In this document: positions 10,813 to 22,793 of the stretch, in pieces
Position numbering within the stretch: the first letter of the stretch is position 1
Layout: the number at the start of each line of letters is the position of its first letter
DNA from: Nigrospora sphaerica
Lineage: Eukaryota; Ascomycota; Sordariomycetes; Amphisphaeriales; Apiosporaceae
Direction: 5' to 3'
Length of the DNA: 64,000 bases
NCBI GenBank assembly: GCA_018287875.1
Contig: JAGVVL010000027.1
Coordinates: 1,302,001-1,366,000 of the forward strand
Made by a program: the position numbers and the translations under genes
Notes under the pieces: generated by a model
The model's database searches: none
Told to the model about the DNA's origin: nothing
Seen by the model: only the letters and a program-made list of their open reading frames with translations

Positions 10813-12261
10813 TTAGTTGGGGCCTCCCGGCAATAGCACGTCCACCACGTAGTTGTAGTTGCAGATGTCGTCCTTAGGGTTCGCCGTGACCTCGACGTGG
10901 CTTGTCTTAGAGTAGATCTGCTCGGTCCGGCCGTTGACATCGCGCACCACCTCGATGTACTGTTTACCAGTGACCATGCCCTCGACGCTGCCGTAGTTTA
11001 GACCGGGCTGGAGCACGCGGGCCACGTTGTTGGCGCCGGGGAATATCTGGCGACCGCCGCTGTAGATCTGCACGCGCGCGTCCTTGATGTTGTCGGGCAT
11101 GACTATAGCCCAGTTGACCGAATCCTTTTCCCAGTCCCAGTTGGCAGGCTTACCCCAGGGATCGGCCGCGCAGGACGAGCTCTTCAGGAAGCCGCGGTGC
11201 CACAGCGCACCCGTCACCATGTCGCCATTCACGGGTCGCATGCCCGACGCCGGCACGCCCGCCTTGAAGGCGACGTTGAACGACTTGACAAGCGGCTGCC
11301 ACGCCGTGTGGCGGTAGTCTTCGTTGTTAGCGTAGCCCCAGAAGGCGCCGACACCTTGCTTGTGTAGTGTGCCGATATAGTGACTCTCGCCCGCGTCGTT
11401 CCAAGTGATCGTCTCGGCAAATTCGGCTTTGATAGGCATGCCTAGGATCTGCTCCATGCGCTTGGGGAGCGTGTCCAGGCCGCGGCGGTAGCGGTGCTCA
11501 GGCCGGCCGGTTAGCGTGTTGTTCCAGTGCTTGTACTGGAGCGACGAGAGCGAGACCATGTATGACTTTTGGTGGTCCACGCTGGCCTTGACGATCTTGT
11601 TATCGAGAGCAATGCTGACTTCGCCGGCGGCCGAGGGCCATGCTGGCTCCCAGCTGAACAGGCCGTCCACCGTCTTGCCCCAGTAGTTCCACCAGTTAGC
11701 GTCGCTGCCGCTGTATCCGTCGGTGTTGTCGAAATTTGGCACGAAGTAGATCTCGTTGCGCCTTTTGGTCATGCCCTTGAAAAAGCTGGCCCAGTAGGTG
11801 TTGGTGGTCATGCCGGCGCTGAAAGTACTGAGGAAGAATTTGTTGTCGTACTTGTAGTAGCATGTCCGGTTCATGTACTGATTGACAATGCCTTTGAAAG
11901 CGTCGGCATCCGGCTTGTTCCAAATGTCCATGCTGAAGAATATTCCGAAGTTCTTCTTCTCCGCGGCTAGGCACAAGTACTCCAAGCATTCAGTCGACCA
12001 TTTCTGGCCAACATCACCAGAGTTGAGGTTGACCGCAAAGGCGGAGAAGCCAGCATACTGGGCATCTGCAACATCCAAATCCGCGTCGGCCTGGCTGAGG
12101 CCTTGGGCCTGCAGTAATTGACCCGTGAGCTAATTACTAGACCCGGGAAGTACGCGGGGGTGGGCTGGGGCTACTTACCATGTAGTGCGCGAAGGCATCT
12201 CGGGCAGAGGCAAGGGGAGCCAACGCTGCCACTACGGCGAGAACATTGCGGATGAACATAT
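10813..12261 (-). pseudogene. GH71 alpha-1,3-glucanase with frameshifted signal peptide
   Basis: The large exon (12108-10813) encodes a glycoside hydrolase family 71 protein (mutanase type), enzymes that cleave alpha-1,3-glucan in fungal walls. Visible family landmarks are SAFAVNLNS, GIFFSMDIW, FFLSTFSAG, FVPNFDN, LFSWEPAWPS and ITWNDAGESHYIG, and it runs to a natural stop. Upstream, a first exon (12261-12179) with a good GTAAGT donor would give a typical signal peptide ending ASARDAFAHYM. However the sequence CTCTCGCC near 12238-12245 carries two extra bases compared with what the frame requires: from the ATG at 12261 translation stops after nine codons (MFIRNVLSP). No other in-frame ATG upstream was found. 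So the gene is either recently inactivated, or this is an assembly error; the rest looks intact. Confidence 0.75.
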
Positions 12262-13480
12262 TCAGGTGAGGCTTGGGAGTAGGGAACTCTGAGGTATAGC
12301 GATAGGGGAAATGTTACCGGTGGCGTGGTCGCACTTTTATATTTGGCTTGCTCACCCTCTCAGACTGTCCTACAGATGCTGAGGCCGGCATTCTGCTGGC
12401 GTCCGCAGCTGAACCGGCCGCTGAAGAGCGACGCACTAGAGAGCGAGGCGAATACGAAGCCAATCGCTCCGCTGAAAGATCCTGGAGACGCTATTCTTAG
12501 CCTTGGCCGCAGCGTGCAACGACTGTGGTTGGTGTCAAGACAGTAGTACACTTCCAATGTTAGCCTTGGGCCTCGTCTCCACAGACTAGCCAAAAAGGGA
12601 AAGCGGATCGCGGGCCGACCCAATTGTGCGGGCGGGAATGACCATCTGATGTAGAGTGTTGTCCGATCTTTTGTCCGATCAGCGAAGGATAGGCCTCGTA
12701 TCAGGTGAGATGGAAAACTTATGGTCTCCAATATGGTAATCGTATCCATGCCGGTATCAAGTAGGAAGATAAGCAAGTAAGTAAATACCTAGCAGCCTAT
12801 TAAGGGATATGGTGGTGGCGCACACCTGGCTTTATCTTATCAGACCTATGGAAGGGTAGTCCGTGTCTGAGATGGGCCTACTACTATCCTAGTGGACTGG
12901 GATGGTTTGTCTTCCTTCCTCTCTCTTCCTTAGGTTCAGATACCTTCAATTGACTGACTGCTTGCTGACGGCATTGCCATTGGATCGCACTTACGTTTCT
13001 TGACAGATATATCGTTCCATGGCAAGCGGTTTCGAAGATATCTTACGCCTTACTTTAAACTCAGTTGTATACACGCCGTAGGCGAGCAAATAAGCATAAA
13101 TTTCCCTATCTCTGCATTCATCCTCACGCACGGGCGCCAGTTGCAAAAGTTGCTGAGGCTTTTACAGGCCCATTTGGATCACCGGGCCAGAATTCCTACA
13201 AGTCTTATCTGGACGCACTCGGCTATTGAGCCGAGGATTCCGTTGCGGGCCAACCAACTGCGTTGCCAATGGTCATAAGTAGCCTAAAATGGAAAGCCGG
13301 TCAAGCAGCGACGGTGGACTCCGTATTACCCATGTCACGCTAATTTTCTATTACCCACTTAAGTGGCCACCACCCACTGTAAACAGTAAGCACTATTGCC
13401 TATGCCGCCAAGTAGATGCTTATATCAGATCACAGTAAGCTGGCGTAGAAAATGCCGATACTAGTTCCGATACTAACCGC
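12262..13480. other. Upstream of GH71; no other gene recognised
   Basis: The segment next to 12261 should hold the GH71 promoter (a TTTATATTTG stretch lies near 12340). Open frames further on have no recognisable domains. The stretch 13490-13600 resembles 17430-17600 ('GTGGCTAGG.C..CGCAC.AGCCAC', 'CACCAGCCACAAGG'), so another dispersed repeat lies here. Confidence 0.4.
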
Positions 13481-13612
13481 GGGCCAAATAGCAAGGAAAG
13501 CAAGTGTGCATACGTGTTACGACCCCCAATGACCCAAGCCAAGAAGAGTGGCTAGGGCACCGCACTAGCCACTCAGGGACCTCACCAGCCACAAGGGAAC
13601 CAGTTAGGGAAT

Positions 13613-13732
13613 TGATGCGTAAAAGGTAGGGGACCTGCCAGTTGGCAGATCCTGTTCTTAATAGCCTATGTATTTCCACGGTATCCAGTTTAGCTGACTA
13701 GGTTATTGTCCCCCCTGTGGTGGCACGCATCA
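13613..13732 (-). repeat. ~120-bp TIR element (MITE-like)
   Basis: It starts TGATGCGTAAAAGGTAGGGG and ends GTGGTGGCACGCATCA, so the ends form short inverted repeats (TGATGCGT/ACGCATCA). The same unit occurs at 16784-16910 (opposite orientation), 32615-32734 and, diverged, 56942-57060. No coding capacity. It abuts the 5' end of the LINE remnant. Confidence 0.8.
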
Positions 13733-13736
13733 CGAC

Positions 13737-16148
13737 CGCAAGCGGAAACGACGGAGACGCCGGGTATACTCCCGTGGGCTACGACAGTCACCTTAGAAGA
13801 AGCCGAAGGGTACACGATCGGGGTCTCCTCCACGTTGCCCGGCACAGACGCCATCACGGTAGCATATCTGAAGGCGGTCTGGCCTGCGATATAGGAGCAC
13901 CACCGGCAGCTGATCCAAAAGTGCCTAGAGCACGGGGTCTTCCCAGAGGCCTGGAAGGAGGCGAAGTCGTGATGCTACCAAAGGTCGGAAAGACCGACTT
14001 CAGCACGTACCGAGCCTGGCGGCCGATTGCCTACTATCCTGCCTAGGAAAAGGTCTCGAGAGACTCGTTGCTAGGAGGATGGTATGGACAGTACTACAAG
14101 CCGGGCTGATCAGCCCACAGCACGCGGGCGCGGTGCCGAAGCGGTCGGCGATGGACCTGGCGGCGAGCCCGACGCACGACATTGACCTGACGCTACATAA
14201 CCGTATTAAAGCGACACTGGTCACGCTGGATGTCTAAGGCGCGTTTGCTGCTCTATTAAAGAACAGGCTCCTAAGCAGGATGACGAAGCAAGGGTGGCAG
14301 CCCGAGGCGATCCGGCTCACAGACAGTTTCCTTACCAACCGAAGGGTGGTGACGCGTTTAGAGGAGGCGACCACGGAGGCACGAGACGTGCCATGCGGCA
14401 CGCCACAGGGCTCGCCCTGGTCGCCGATGCTGTACACGCTCTACCTATGCGAGCTCGTCAGCGCTAACCTACACCGATGGGGCTACGCGGACGACATCGC
14501 CGTCCTTACGTTCGGGAAGACGATCGAGGAGAGCGCGTAAGCAGCCGAGAAGGAGGTCAACGAGATTCTCAAGTACGGCGAAGAGAACAGGATCTCCTTC
14601 GCGCCGGAGAAGACCGAAGCGATACACTTTACCCGAGGCCAGGAGAAAACGAACCCGCCGATTAAGCTACGCGGCGATACGGTAATCCAAGCAACGCCGC
14701 TAGCAGAAACACCCGACGGCACGAACGCGGCGAGGCAGCCGAAGGCCACGCCGGTCTTACGGTGGCTCGGAGTGCATTTCGATAGGAAGCTCAAGTTTAA
14801 GCGGCACGTCGAGATCCGAGCCGCGAAGGCTACAAGAATCGCGAACCACATCAAGTCTATAGCGGCCACAAACCGAGGACCGCCAGCCGGTAGCCTTCAC
14901 AAGGCGGTCCAGACCATCCTACTACCGGTAGCGCTATACGGCAGCGAGGCATGGTACAAGGGCAGGACAGCACCGGCGAAGAACAAGCATAAGTCAGGGC
15001 CGGGGCACACCATCACGCGCCTCTGAGGACACATCCAACTGATCCAGAAAGCGCTGGTAAAGGCAATACGGGGCGTACTGCCGGTATGGAGGACCTTCCC
15101 ACGGACGCGCTCTTCGGTGCAAGCGGACTCCCCACGGTACAGATTGCACTAGACGAGGCGAGGCTTCGGTTAGCACACAGGCTACGGACAGCGCACGTGG
15201 GACACGTCCTAGTCAGCCGGGCAGAACCGAGGAAGATACGCCCGCAAAGAAACGAGGCCAGGGTCCAGAGGGCGCTGACCACACTACAACACACAGCCGC
15301 ACTACCCCCACCGGCCCAGCGGCCGCTACTCTACGCCCCGCGGTTCCCCACAGGCTCGAGACAAGGTCCCACGGGCGGGGTTAAGAAAGAACACGCAGCG
15401 GCTGCCTTCCAGACCTGGTTCGCCGAACGAGCCTCATGGGACATCACAGTCTTCTCAGACGGGTCCCGGACGGAGGAGAGCATCGGGTACGGCGCCGTGC
15501 CCACAGCCGCCGGGGTCAAGGCAATCGCCAAACAACAGATCAGAAAGCAAGCCGCGAAATGGTGGACGCATGAGGACACGAACGTACCGAGCCATTTCCT
15601 CACGGCGAGGATGAACTACAACCCGGACGAGTGCCCGAAAGCCCTCACGTTAGAGAGAAAAGTCCTCGGACAGTACCTCGGCGTGCTCTCGGCCCACGGC
15701 GACTTCAAGTGGTACCACGACCGCCATAACCATCGGGACGCCGAAGTACACTGTCCGTGTACCTCCCACGCACACGGGCGACAGGAGAAGGGGCCGCAGC
15801 ATATGGTACACTGCCATGCGCTGTGCTCCACGATACACACGTGGCCCCGACCCCCGAAACCGGAAAAGAGACGGGACGGGACGGAATGGCCAAAGGACAG
15901 CCGGCCAATGCGACTACATAGGCTCGAACTGATCAGCTCGACTCGCCGAGACGCCTACTGGGCATGACTCATACAGAATCCGCTCGAGTTCCAAAAGTTC
16001 TGCCAAACGACGCGGTATTTTGACCGTATCTACACTCCCTTCGGGGAGGTAGGAGAATAGTGCTGTATCGAGAGACGAGCGGAGTATGCAGCAGCGGACG
16101 CGTGCGACTCGAGAAACGAAGAAGGAGAAGAAATAGAGATTGTCATCC
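13737..16148 (+). mobile_element. Tad/I-type LINE remnant (RT, partial RNase H, zinc knuckle)
   Basis: The 5' part is missing. Broken frames show reverse transcriptase blocks in order: EEAEGYTIGVSSTLPGTDAIT, WKEA-like then EVVMLPKVGK, WRPIAYY (13.78-14.05 kb), VPCGTPQGSPWSPMLY and the GYADD active-site motif (about 14490). The thumb and linker follow to 15.03 kb. A 293-codon open frame (15086-15967) holds the RNase H start VFSDGSRTEESIGYGA, then jumps directly to sequence that normally follows RNase H. It ends with a Cys/His-rich knuckle (CPCTSH, MVHCHALC). At least three frameshifts or stops are present. Non-LTR elements of this clade are common in Pezizomycotina. Confidence 0.85.
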
Positions 16149-16153
16149 CTCAG

Positions 16154-16418
16154 TGTCAGAGACACAACTGGAAAGGACTCGGATCCAGGACAAAGGATAA
16201 GAAATGGAAGATCTCAGAGCAAGGGCCTCAACAGGAAAACTGGCGAGGCAACGGACAGGTAGCGGCAGGCTACAAATAAAGGGCAACAGGCCGAGTAGAT
16301 GGATAGAAGGACAGAGATTAATGCCATTCAACCTCTACCCCTACCCACGACCTCGTCGCAGCTTCAACAGTAACCTACGTGCCCCTTCTTGCCTATACTC
16401 CAAGACCCCCTTCTGACA
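16154..16418 (+). mobile_element. Solo LTR (265 bp) with 5-bp target duplication
   Basis: The element starts TGTCAGAG and ends TTCTGACA and is flanked by CTCAG on both sides (16149-16153 and 16419-16423). TG..CA ends plus a 5-bp duplication are the hallmark of an LTR left by recombination between LTRs. A second copy of the same family lies at 33342-33605. No internal retroelement region adjoins it. Confidence 0.85.
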
Positions 16419-16783
16419 CTCAGGCGATGGTGACGACGGCACCAAAACTGTTAGGGTCTGAAGACAAGCGTTCGTCTGCCAGTGGTCATCGGCGACAACG
16501 GAACGAAGTCACTTAGCAAGGGCTGAGAAACGAAGGAACGAGTCGGAAGGATCGGACCGTAGCGACCACCGACTGCGATATGTTGAGTTCTAGAGATATG
16601 ATTTGGCTTCTACGGAAAGAAGGGCGCATGTACCGGAAACTAGCTAGCCACGTCCCATACCCCACGGGAGGTTGTGGCTGCTTCGCAGCCACCTATGACG
16701 TATAACAATTATTGTTATGTCGCGAGACGAGCCTACTATCACTAACAAGCCTGCCAGGTCACGTGACCCTATGTAAGCAGATG

Positions 16784-16910
16784 TGATGCATGCCACCACG
16801 GGGGGGGGGGGGGACAATAACCTAGTCAGCTAAACTGGATACCGTGGACATACATAGGCTATTAAGAGCAGGATCTGTCAACCGGCAGGTCCCCTACCTT
16901 TTACGCATCA
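16784..16910 (+). repeat. ~120-bp TIR element (MITE-like)
   Basis: Opposite orientation to the copy at 13613. It starts TGATGCATGCCACCAC, contains a run of fourteen or so G, and ends TTTTACGCATCA. Core similarity to the other copies is close to complete. A family-A-like fragment with GCCAGGTCACGTGA lies just before it. Confidence 0.8.
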
Positions 16911-18598
16911 AGACGAGTCTAGCCTGCCACATGGGCTACGGAGCTACTATATCTTTATCTGGATCCTCAGGTAGTTTTCCTTTGTTTTTCTTAATAGAAC
17001 AACTAGAAACTTGTTCCTCACGTCCCCTAAAGTGCGACACGTTGTTATTATCGGCCCCCTAAATAATTCCAGCAGCACCGCCAGCACCACAGCAGATAGC
17101 TTAATCTTCTGTCGCGCTAGGAGCGATCTCTCAAGTAGAGATCCAAACCGATAAATCACGTGATACGAAACCAGAGACCAGCCAGGGGCAAAAGAACCCA
17201 TATTTCTTTTGTATATATACATAATGCGACCGCCCAGACGTCTCTGGGAGGTCAGATCATTTATTAACTCTCTTATGTACCCATACCTGCGATCTCTAGC
17301 GTGCGCAACATCTCCACCTTCTATTTGACCCCCTCTGCTTTACGTGTCACTCTTCCATTGCTGCTTCCAATGCCCTCCCGGTCTCGAATTAAAACCTTGA
17401 AATTCCTGTTGACACTGTGGTTGTCCCGTATCTCATGGCAGTTTGGATTACAGTAGTCTCTTATTGATCGCAGAATACCAACGACCCTACTGCTACGACC
17501 CCAAGGAATCCAGGCCAAAAATGTGGCTAGGACGGCGCACCAGCCACCAATACACCTCACCAGCCACAAGGAGAATCGACCAGGAAAAGGAACACAGGAA
17601 AATTTCCCCAAGACTCATTGAAACATTCTCAAGGGCAAGCAATGAAACATGTCCTGGAACAAGGGGGAAATGTTTCCGGATTGGGAAGCCGAAGGTCATG
17701 TGATAGATATGCTGGATCGCAAGCTAGCCTGGCTAGCCATGAAGATGGATAAGAATAATCGCTAGCTACACAACAAATCCATGGTACTAGTGAGGGAATG
17801 ACTTGGCATATGCAAGAAGGATTTCCTACATAGACAGTCACTACCTAAGTGATCAATCTAAGCATCTATCCCACTCATGCGTGTGCCTAAAGCACAATGA
17901 CCTATTGTGAGGTTCAGTTTTATCCACACAAGCACTTCTCAGTCATCAACTACCACAATTACCAGTGCTCAAGCAGTGAAAGTCGAACTTATCTTAGATG
18001 CTCTCCGTCTCTGATTTGCACAAACTAAACATCACGTAGTACTTAGTTATAGCGTTCGTTACGTAGCAGCATGTAATGAAACAATCCAAATATCCCTTGT
18101 GGTAGCCTGCTTTCATGTTCTTACCTCCATCAGAACCGCACCCGTCCCCTTGAACAAAAACTCACAATTCGTTCCCGGCTACACACTCCCACCCTCTCAA
18201 GAGTCTATGGGAAAGTCCTGGAACGAGCGATTCGCAAGCTTCTTACCTTCGGCCAGTCGACCTAATCCAGACCCATACGCCCCAGCGTCATACATCAGCT
18301 GGCGAACTAGCGCAAGTTGCTCCGCCCGTGACCCATGCTCGACGGACGCTTGCGGCGGGTGCTTCGGGGCCGCCCCTAATTGGCTGACGGACCTTGGGCC
18401 CTAATAGGCACGACCTTCGCGGCTCTGCCCATATTCGAGGCGAGCTACCAGGTTTTCGTCAACGTCGAAGCGTCGGGCACGACGAACGGAGCTGGCGCGC
18501 GATCACAGCAATCGGTGCATGCGCGACGTTAGCTTCCGGGTCGTCTCCATATTCCAATCAGTCAGTCCCTCCGCTCTCTTGCTTGTCCACCCCAACCC
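16911..18598. other. No gene recognised; repeat fragments
   Basis: The first 150 bp resemble repeat family A (TAGTTTTCCTTTGTTTTTCTTA, AAAGTGCGACA). The stretch 17430-17600 shares a block with 13490-13600. Nothing from 17.7 to 18.6 kb resembles a known protein. Confidence 0.4.
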
Positions 18599-18599
18599 C

Positions 18600-18780
18600 C
18601 CTGGCTTAACGCCCACCCGAGCGGTTCATCGTTTATCCTTCCCTCCCCCTCCCCGCCCAGCTGGCTTAACAACCGTCCGAGCGGTTCATCGTTTATCCTT
18701 CCCTCCACCTCCCCGTCCCCCTGGCTTAACGCGCACCCGAGCGGTTCATCGTTTATCCTTCCCTCCTCCTCCCCGCCCCA
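18600..18780 (+). repeat. 60-bp tandem repeat, three copies
   Basis: Three consecutive units start near 18600, 18660 and 18720 with the phrase CTGGCTTAAC, followed by GAGCGGTTCATCGTTTATCC and a C/T-rich tail. The period is exactly 60 bp, so one plus-strand frame reads a 20-residue repeat (RAVHRLSFPPPPR core). Whether that frame is a real protein is unknown; no homology was recognised. Confidence 0.9.
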
Positions 18781-18789
18781 TCGTATCCA

Positions 18790-20400
18790 TAGCTGAACAA
18801 GCGGACAATGCACTGGCCCGCTATGTCAGAGCTCACGCGCAACTGGAGGGCCACGCCAGGTGCCGCCGAGCTCCTCTCCTCCCTCAACATCTACTTCCTA
18901 GCATACGGCATGGTGGCCCGGTCGTGAACTGCGGCGGGCGAGAAGCGGACCTGACAGGCGGTTTTTGCTTTTCCTCCCCCTTCTCCTCTTGGGATACGAC
19001 TGCGAAAGCCGGTCATGGAAACCCGAAGTTATGCGCTGTCTCCGGAGCCGCTTAATGGTATGCACGGCGATGGAGAAATCGGCGCGCCTTCGATTCTTTA
19101 TAAACAATCGAATCATCCGATTTCGTCGGCACATTAGGGTGGTTCATGTGGAGAATGGACACGACGCCGTGCGGGAGAATGGGCGATGTAGCGCGGGGCT
19201 GCGATGCTGGGCGGTCGGCAATGCCCGGATCATCCGCTCCCACATCGGGTGGTCAAGTCCGTTCAGCTGGTAGCGAGTGCGAGTCCGAGCGGCGTGGAAA
19301 TCCTGGCGGCCCTTGGCACGATAAGCCGCATAGTCAGCCGCGTGTCAGCATCGCGTAGTATGATTGTGATCCATTGGAAGGTTAGTGTTGTGGCAGAAAA
19401 GCCATTTCCACCTACGGATATCCGGCACAAGAACTTTTGCTCTCCACTTTGGTTGGTAAAGCAAGGCTTGTTGCCCGAGCCTGCATGTTGGTTGGGTTGC
19501 ATCGCTGACTCGCTGTTATCTGCCATCCGAGGGCCCTTTTACTGTGTATTTGTATACCGTGGTCGTCGCCAATGCGGTCGTGACCCGCCGACCCCGTTTG
19601 TAGTAGATTCCACCAGCATCATTCCATCCCGACGGCACTCCACCCCGATCCGAATCTAGAGCTAGACGCAGCTGCACAGCTTGATCTCGGCCGAGATTTT
19701 GGATAATAGAGGTTAGACACCCGACCGTGCGTGCGGGAACTCAGGGGGGGCCGTGTGGCGATCCCTTGTTTTGTCCTGATTGGGGAAAGTCCGCAAGAGA
19801 ACGGCTACTTCATCCCATGAATAACCCGTTTGCTTGAACTTATGAAGCTTGGCGTTCATGCTGCCTGAGCCTCTTATACCCATATGCCGTTCGCAATCTG
19901 AAAACAGGCCAATAGGATGTGGCTGGTTTCCCATCAGCGACACATTGCATGCTTGATAAATAGTCACATGGCAACTGTATCACCGGTTAGGAAGTATAAT
20001 CACAGGCGAGAGAATATTGGGGCAAAGGGCGACCTACTTCGCGTGTATCTACCATTTCTTTTTACCTCGTATTCAGGCTATCTACTTCGACCCATGCCTT
20101 CGGGTTCTCCATGCCAGAGTAACGTGGATTAGTAGTGAACATGGCACTTCACGGCTCCGAGAGCGCACTGGATCTATTTGTTGAGTACCTAACTCGCTAC
20201 CAAAAATACTACATAGTCTATACGGCGGTCCACATGCACACCCTTGCCAGTGGACATCTTCGAAAAAGAATAGGTATGTACAACGTATCTTCGGAATAGG
20301 GCTTCCCGGTGGCAGGACACTCGGCACGGCTATTTTGTGGAAGATACCATGGTCGTTGTTTTATCGTGGGCTTCGAGGCCAGGGTGAGGCCAGCCAGAAC
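18790..20400. other. No gene recognised upstream of tyrosinase
   Basis: Open frames up to about 150 codons exist on the plus strand (for example 19204-19659) but show no family feature and no convincing exon structure. The last few hundred bases should include distal promoter sequence of the tyrosinase gene. Confidence 0.35.
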
Positions 20401-20408
20401 CCTCGGGG

Positions 20409-20416
20409 TATATAAG
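20409..20416 (+). promoter_or_regulatory. TATA box of the tyrosinase gene
   Basis: TATATAAG lies about 143 bp before the start codon at 20559 in a GC-richer context. Position and sequence fit a core promoter; not proven. Confidence 0.5.
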
Positions 20417-20558
20417 GAGCATGATGGCCATCGGGGGGATGGACTTTCTCTTATTAACCAGCACCGCAGCTTCAATAAGCGAGTCCTCTCGTTGAGCATT
20501 ACGTCGTCCCACCACCGGCTTGCCTGTCTTTAATTCCCTAATACCACCACCCGCCACC

Positions 20559-21679
20559 ATGTTGAGACTTCTCTCCCGTGCCGTCTTCGCTCTGGCGGTG
20601 GTCCAGGCCGCCTCGGCTGCTTGCACGAACCCGACCCAGCGAAAGGCTTGGTGAGCATTGAAACACTTGTAGTGATAGGCAGACAACAGCCAACTGATGC
20701 GACTCCCAGGACCGCTCTGACAGATGACGAGAAACTCGCCTACCTCGATGCCGAGGTTTGCCTGATGGAAACGCCTTCCAAGACGGGCTTTGCCGGTTCC
20801 CGAACGCGATGGGATGAGCTCCAGGCCGTGCACGTCGCCCAAGTGCAGTTTGTCCACGTTGTTGTATGTGTTTCCATCATTTTGTCGTCCCACCGGAGGC
20901 GGTTGGCCAGAAGAGCAAGACTAACAGGCTTCCAATGCTAGGGGTCCTTCCTGCCGTGGCACCGCTACTTCATGCACGCGCACGAGACGCTGCTACGTGA
21001 AGAGTGTGGCTACAGCGGCGTTCTCCCGTACTGGGACCAGCAGGCGGACCTCGCGGCGGCTCCTCTCAACGCGTCGGCCATCTGGGATGCCAAGACGGGA
21101 TTCGGCGGCATCGTGGGCGACGAAAACAATTGTGTCATCGACGGGCCGTTCGTCAACATTACCAATAACCTGGCTATTGACCTTTCGCGGGGTGCCGACA
21201 AATGCCTGACGCGCAAGCTCTCGCAGACGCAGTTCAACATGGTATCGCAGGCCAAGGTCGACCTCTGCCGGGCGTACGACTCTTACGACGACTTCAACAC
21301 GTGCATCGGCGGTGACGTGCACGTGTCGGGCCACTATGCCGTGGGCGGCATCATGGACGACGTGTCGCTGTCACCGGCGGAGCCGCTGTTCTTCATGCAC
21401 CACACCAACCTCGACCGCATCTGGTGGGAGTGGCAGAGCGAGGACCTCGACGCCCGCCTGAAGGACATGAGCGGCCCCAACGTGGCGGCCAGTGCCTTTC
21501 TCGCCTCGGCCCAGCCGCCTTCGCTGCCCGTCGAGGCCTTCTTCCCCTACTTTAGCGACAAGGGCGGCAACGAGACCACGCTGGACCACGTCCTGTGGAT
21601 GGCCGAGACCATGCCCAACGTGACCATTTCCGACGTGATGGACCTGCGCGGCGAGCTGATGTGTACCGAGTACGTGTAG
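20559..21679 (+). CDS. Secreted tyrosinase (type-3 copper oxidase)
   Basis: Three exons (20559-20650, 20710-20863, 20942-21679) join in phase to 327 residues. The start ATG has a strong context (CCGCCACCATG). A signal peptide covers about residues 1-21. Copper site A is seen as a His in ELQAVHVAQ and two in VHVVGSFLPWHRYF; copper site B as His residues in DVHVSGHYAVGG and FMHHTNLDRIWW. Cysteines and N-glycosylation sites (NVT, NIT, NET) fit secretion. Tyrosinases hydroxylate phenols and oxidise catechols to quinones, often for pigment formation. The protein lacks the long C-terminal lid of classical ~600-residue fungal tyrosinases and belongs to the short class. No pigment or other biosynthetic genes adjoin it. 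Confidence 0.88.
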
Positions 21680-22297
21680 GCACCACAGGTGCGTGGGGAT
21701 GGAAACAGATGCAGTTATTTCACGATATGTAACGCATAATCCTAATGAAGAGCATGCCAACGGGAGGCGAAGTCTTTTTCTGCAAGTGCCAGGCCTAGCA
21801 CCTTGTTCCAGGCGTGGGAGGATGTCAGCGACGGATGGTCTATTCCTAGCGGGGCTGCTACCTTAGGTACTGTTAGTGCTGTACGCCATCGGCCCAGCGC
21901 TCTCGACTCCGCGAGATTAGGTGGATCAGCGCTGCGGCTGCGCGTGGGACCTGCTGCCAGTCTCCATTCCCGTATCTGGGCAAGCCGGAGTCTGGGCCTG
22001 GCTTCTCGGCCCTGGCCTGGTGCTGGTGCTGGTGCTGCTCGGCAGATCCAACCGCCAATGCGCCGCTGCCCGACCCTGACGTGACGGATAATGGGATCGC
22101 AGAAACCATGCTCATCGTGTGTTTCGATGTGCAACAAGTACTTGCAAGTAAATCACAAACGGATGTGAATTGCCCGTAGCACCGTTTCCACATGCACTGC
22201 TTCCCTTCTCTTCTACCTCCCCTCCTTCCTCCCCCCAAGGCGCGCTTCAGCTTCGACTAGTCCGTCCTACCTTCCGCCCCACCCCACTCATGCGACG
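21680..22297. other. Tyrosinase 3' flank and HET-C upstream region
   Basis: No coding sequence was recognised. The part near 22200-22297 is C/T-rich, as is common just upstream of fungal start codons. Confidence 0.4.
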
Positions 22298-22793
22298 ATG
22301 ATCTATCTAACTACCATGACTTCCACTCCCTTTTCACTCCTACTCATGTGCGTGCTCTTCGCAGGCCACGCCGCCGCGTTCGGCGCCGGCGCCTTGTCGC
22401 CCACGTCCCAGTTCCAGGGCTACGTCTGACGCCGTGGCGACATCACCGAGGTGCTGCAGTACCTGCCCTTCAGCCTCGTCACCAATCGCCCCTTCACCTC
22501 GCTGCAGTACCGCCAGATCTACTTCGGCAACTGGCTGCGCGACTTCTCTCAGGCCATGGACACGACCTGCCTACAGGCCGTGACCGAGCTCATCCTGCGC
22601 GCCATTGTGTCCGCCATGCGCTTCATGGAGTTCGGCTTCACCACTGACGAGTTCGACGTCACCCGCGACCGCCTCGGTGTCTACACCCACGTTGAGAACA
22701 TCGATAACCCCGAGGGCTACGCCGAATACGCCCAGAAGATTGACGAGAGGCTCCGCGGGCCCGTCGACTCGCGCGAGCTTGACAACGGCGAAG
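22298..22793 (+). pseudogene. het-c: Truncated HET-C-like heterokaryon-incompatibility protein
   Basis: From an ATG at 22298 the frame gives a hydrophobic leader ending HAAAFGAGAL, then FQGYV, an in-frame TGA at 22427 where the family has Trp (usual pattern W-R-H-G-D), then GDITEVLQYLPF, YFGNWLRDFSQAMD, TTDEFDVTRDRLGVY and HVENIDNPEGYAEYAQ-like blocks. These match the N-terminal half of HET-C, which in Neurospora controls vegetative incompatibility between strains. At about residue 165 (PVDSRELD) similarity ends abruptly and LINE-derived RNase H sequence begins. The gene is therefore dead twice over: nonsense mutation and truncation. The missing C-terminal half was not found in this window. 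Confidence 0.8.

Noticed and set aside
11569..11970. 133-codon plus-strand frame opposite GH71
   Set aside because: Antisense shadow of the GH71 coding exon.
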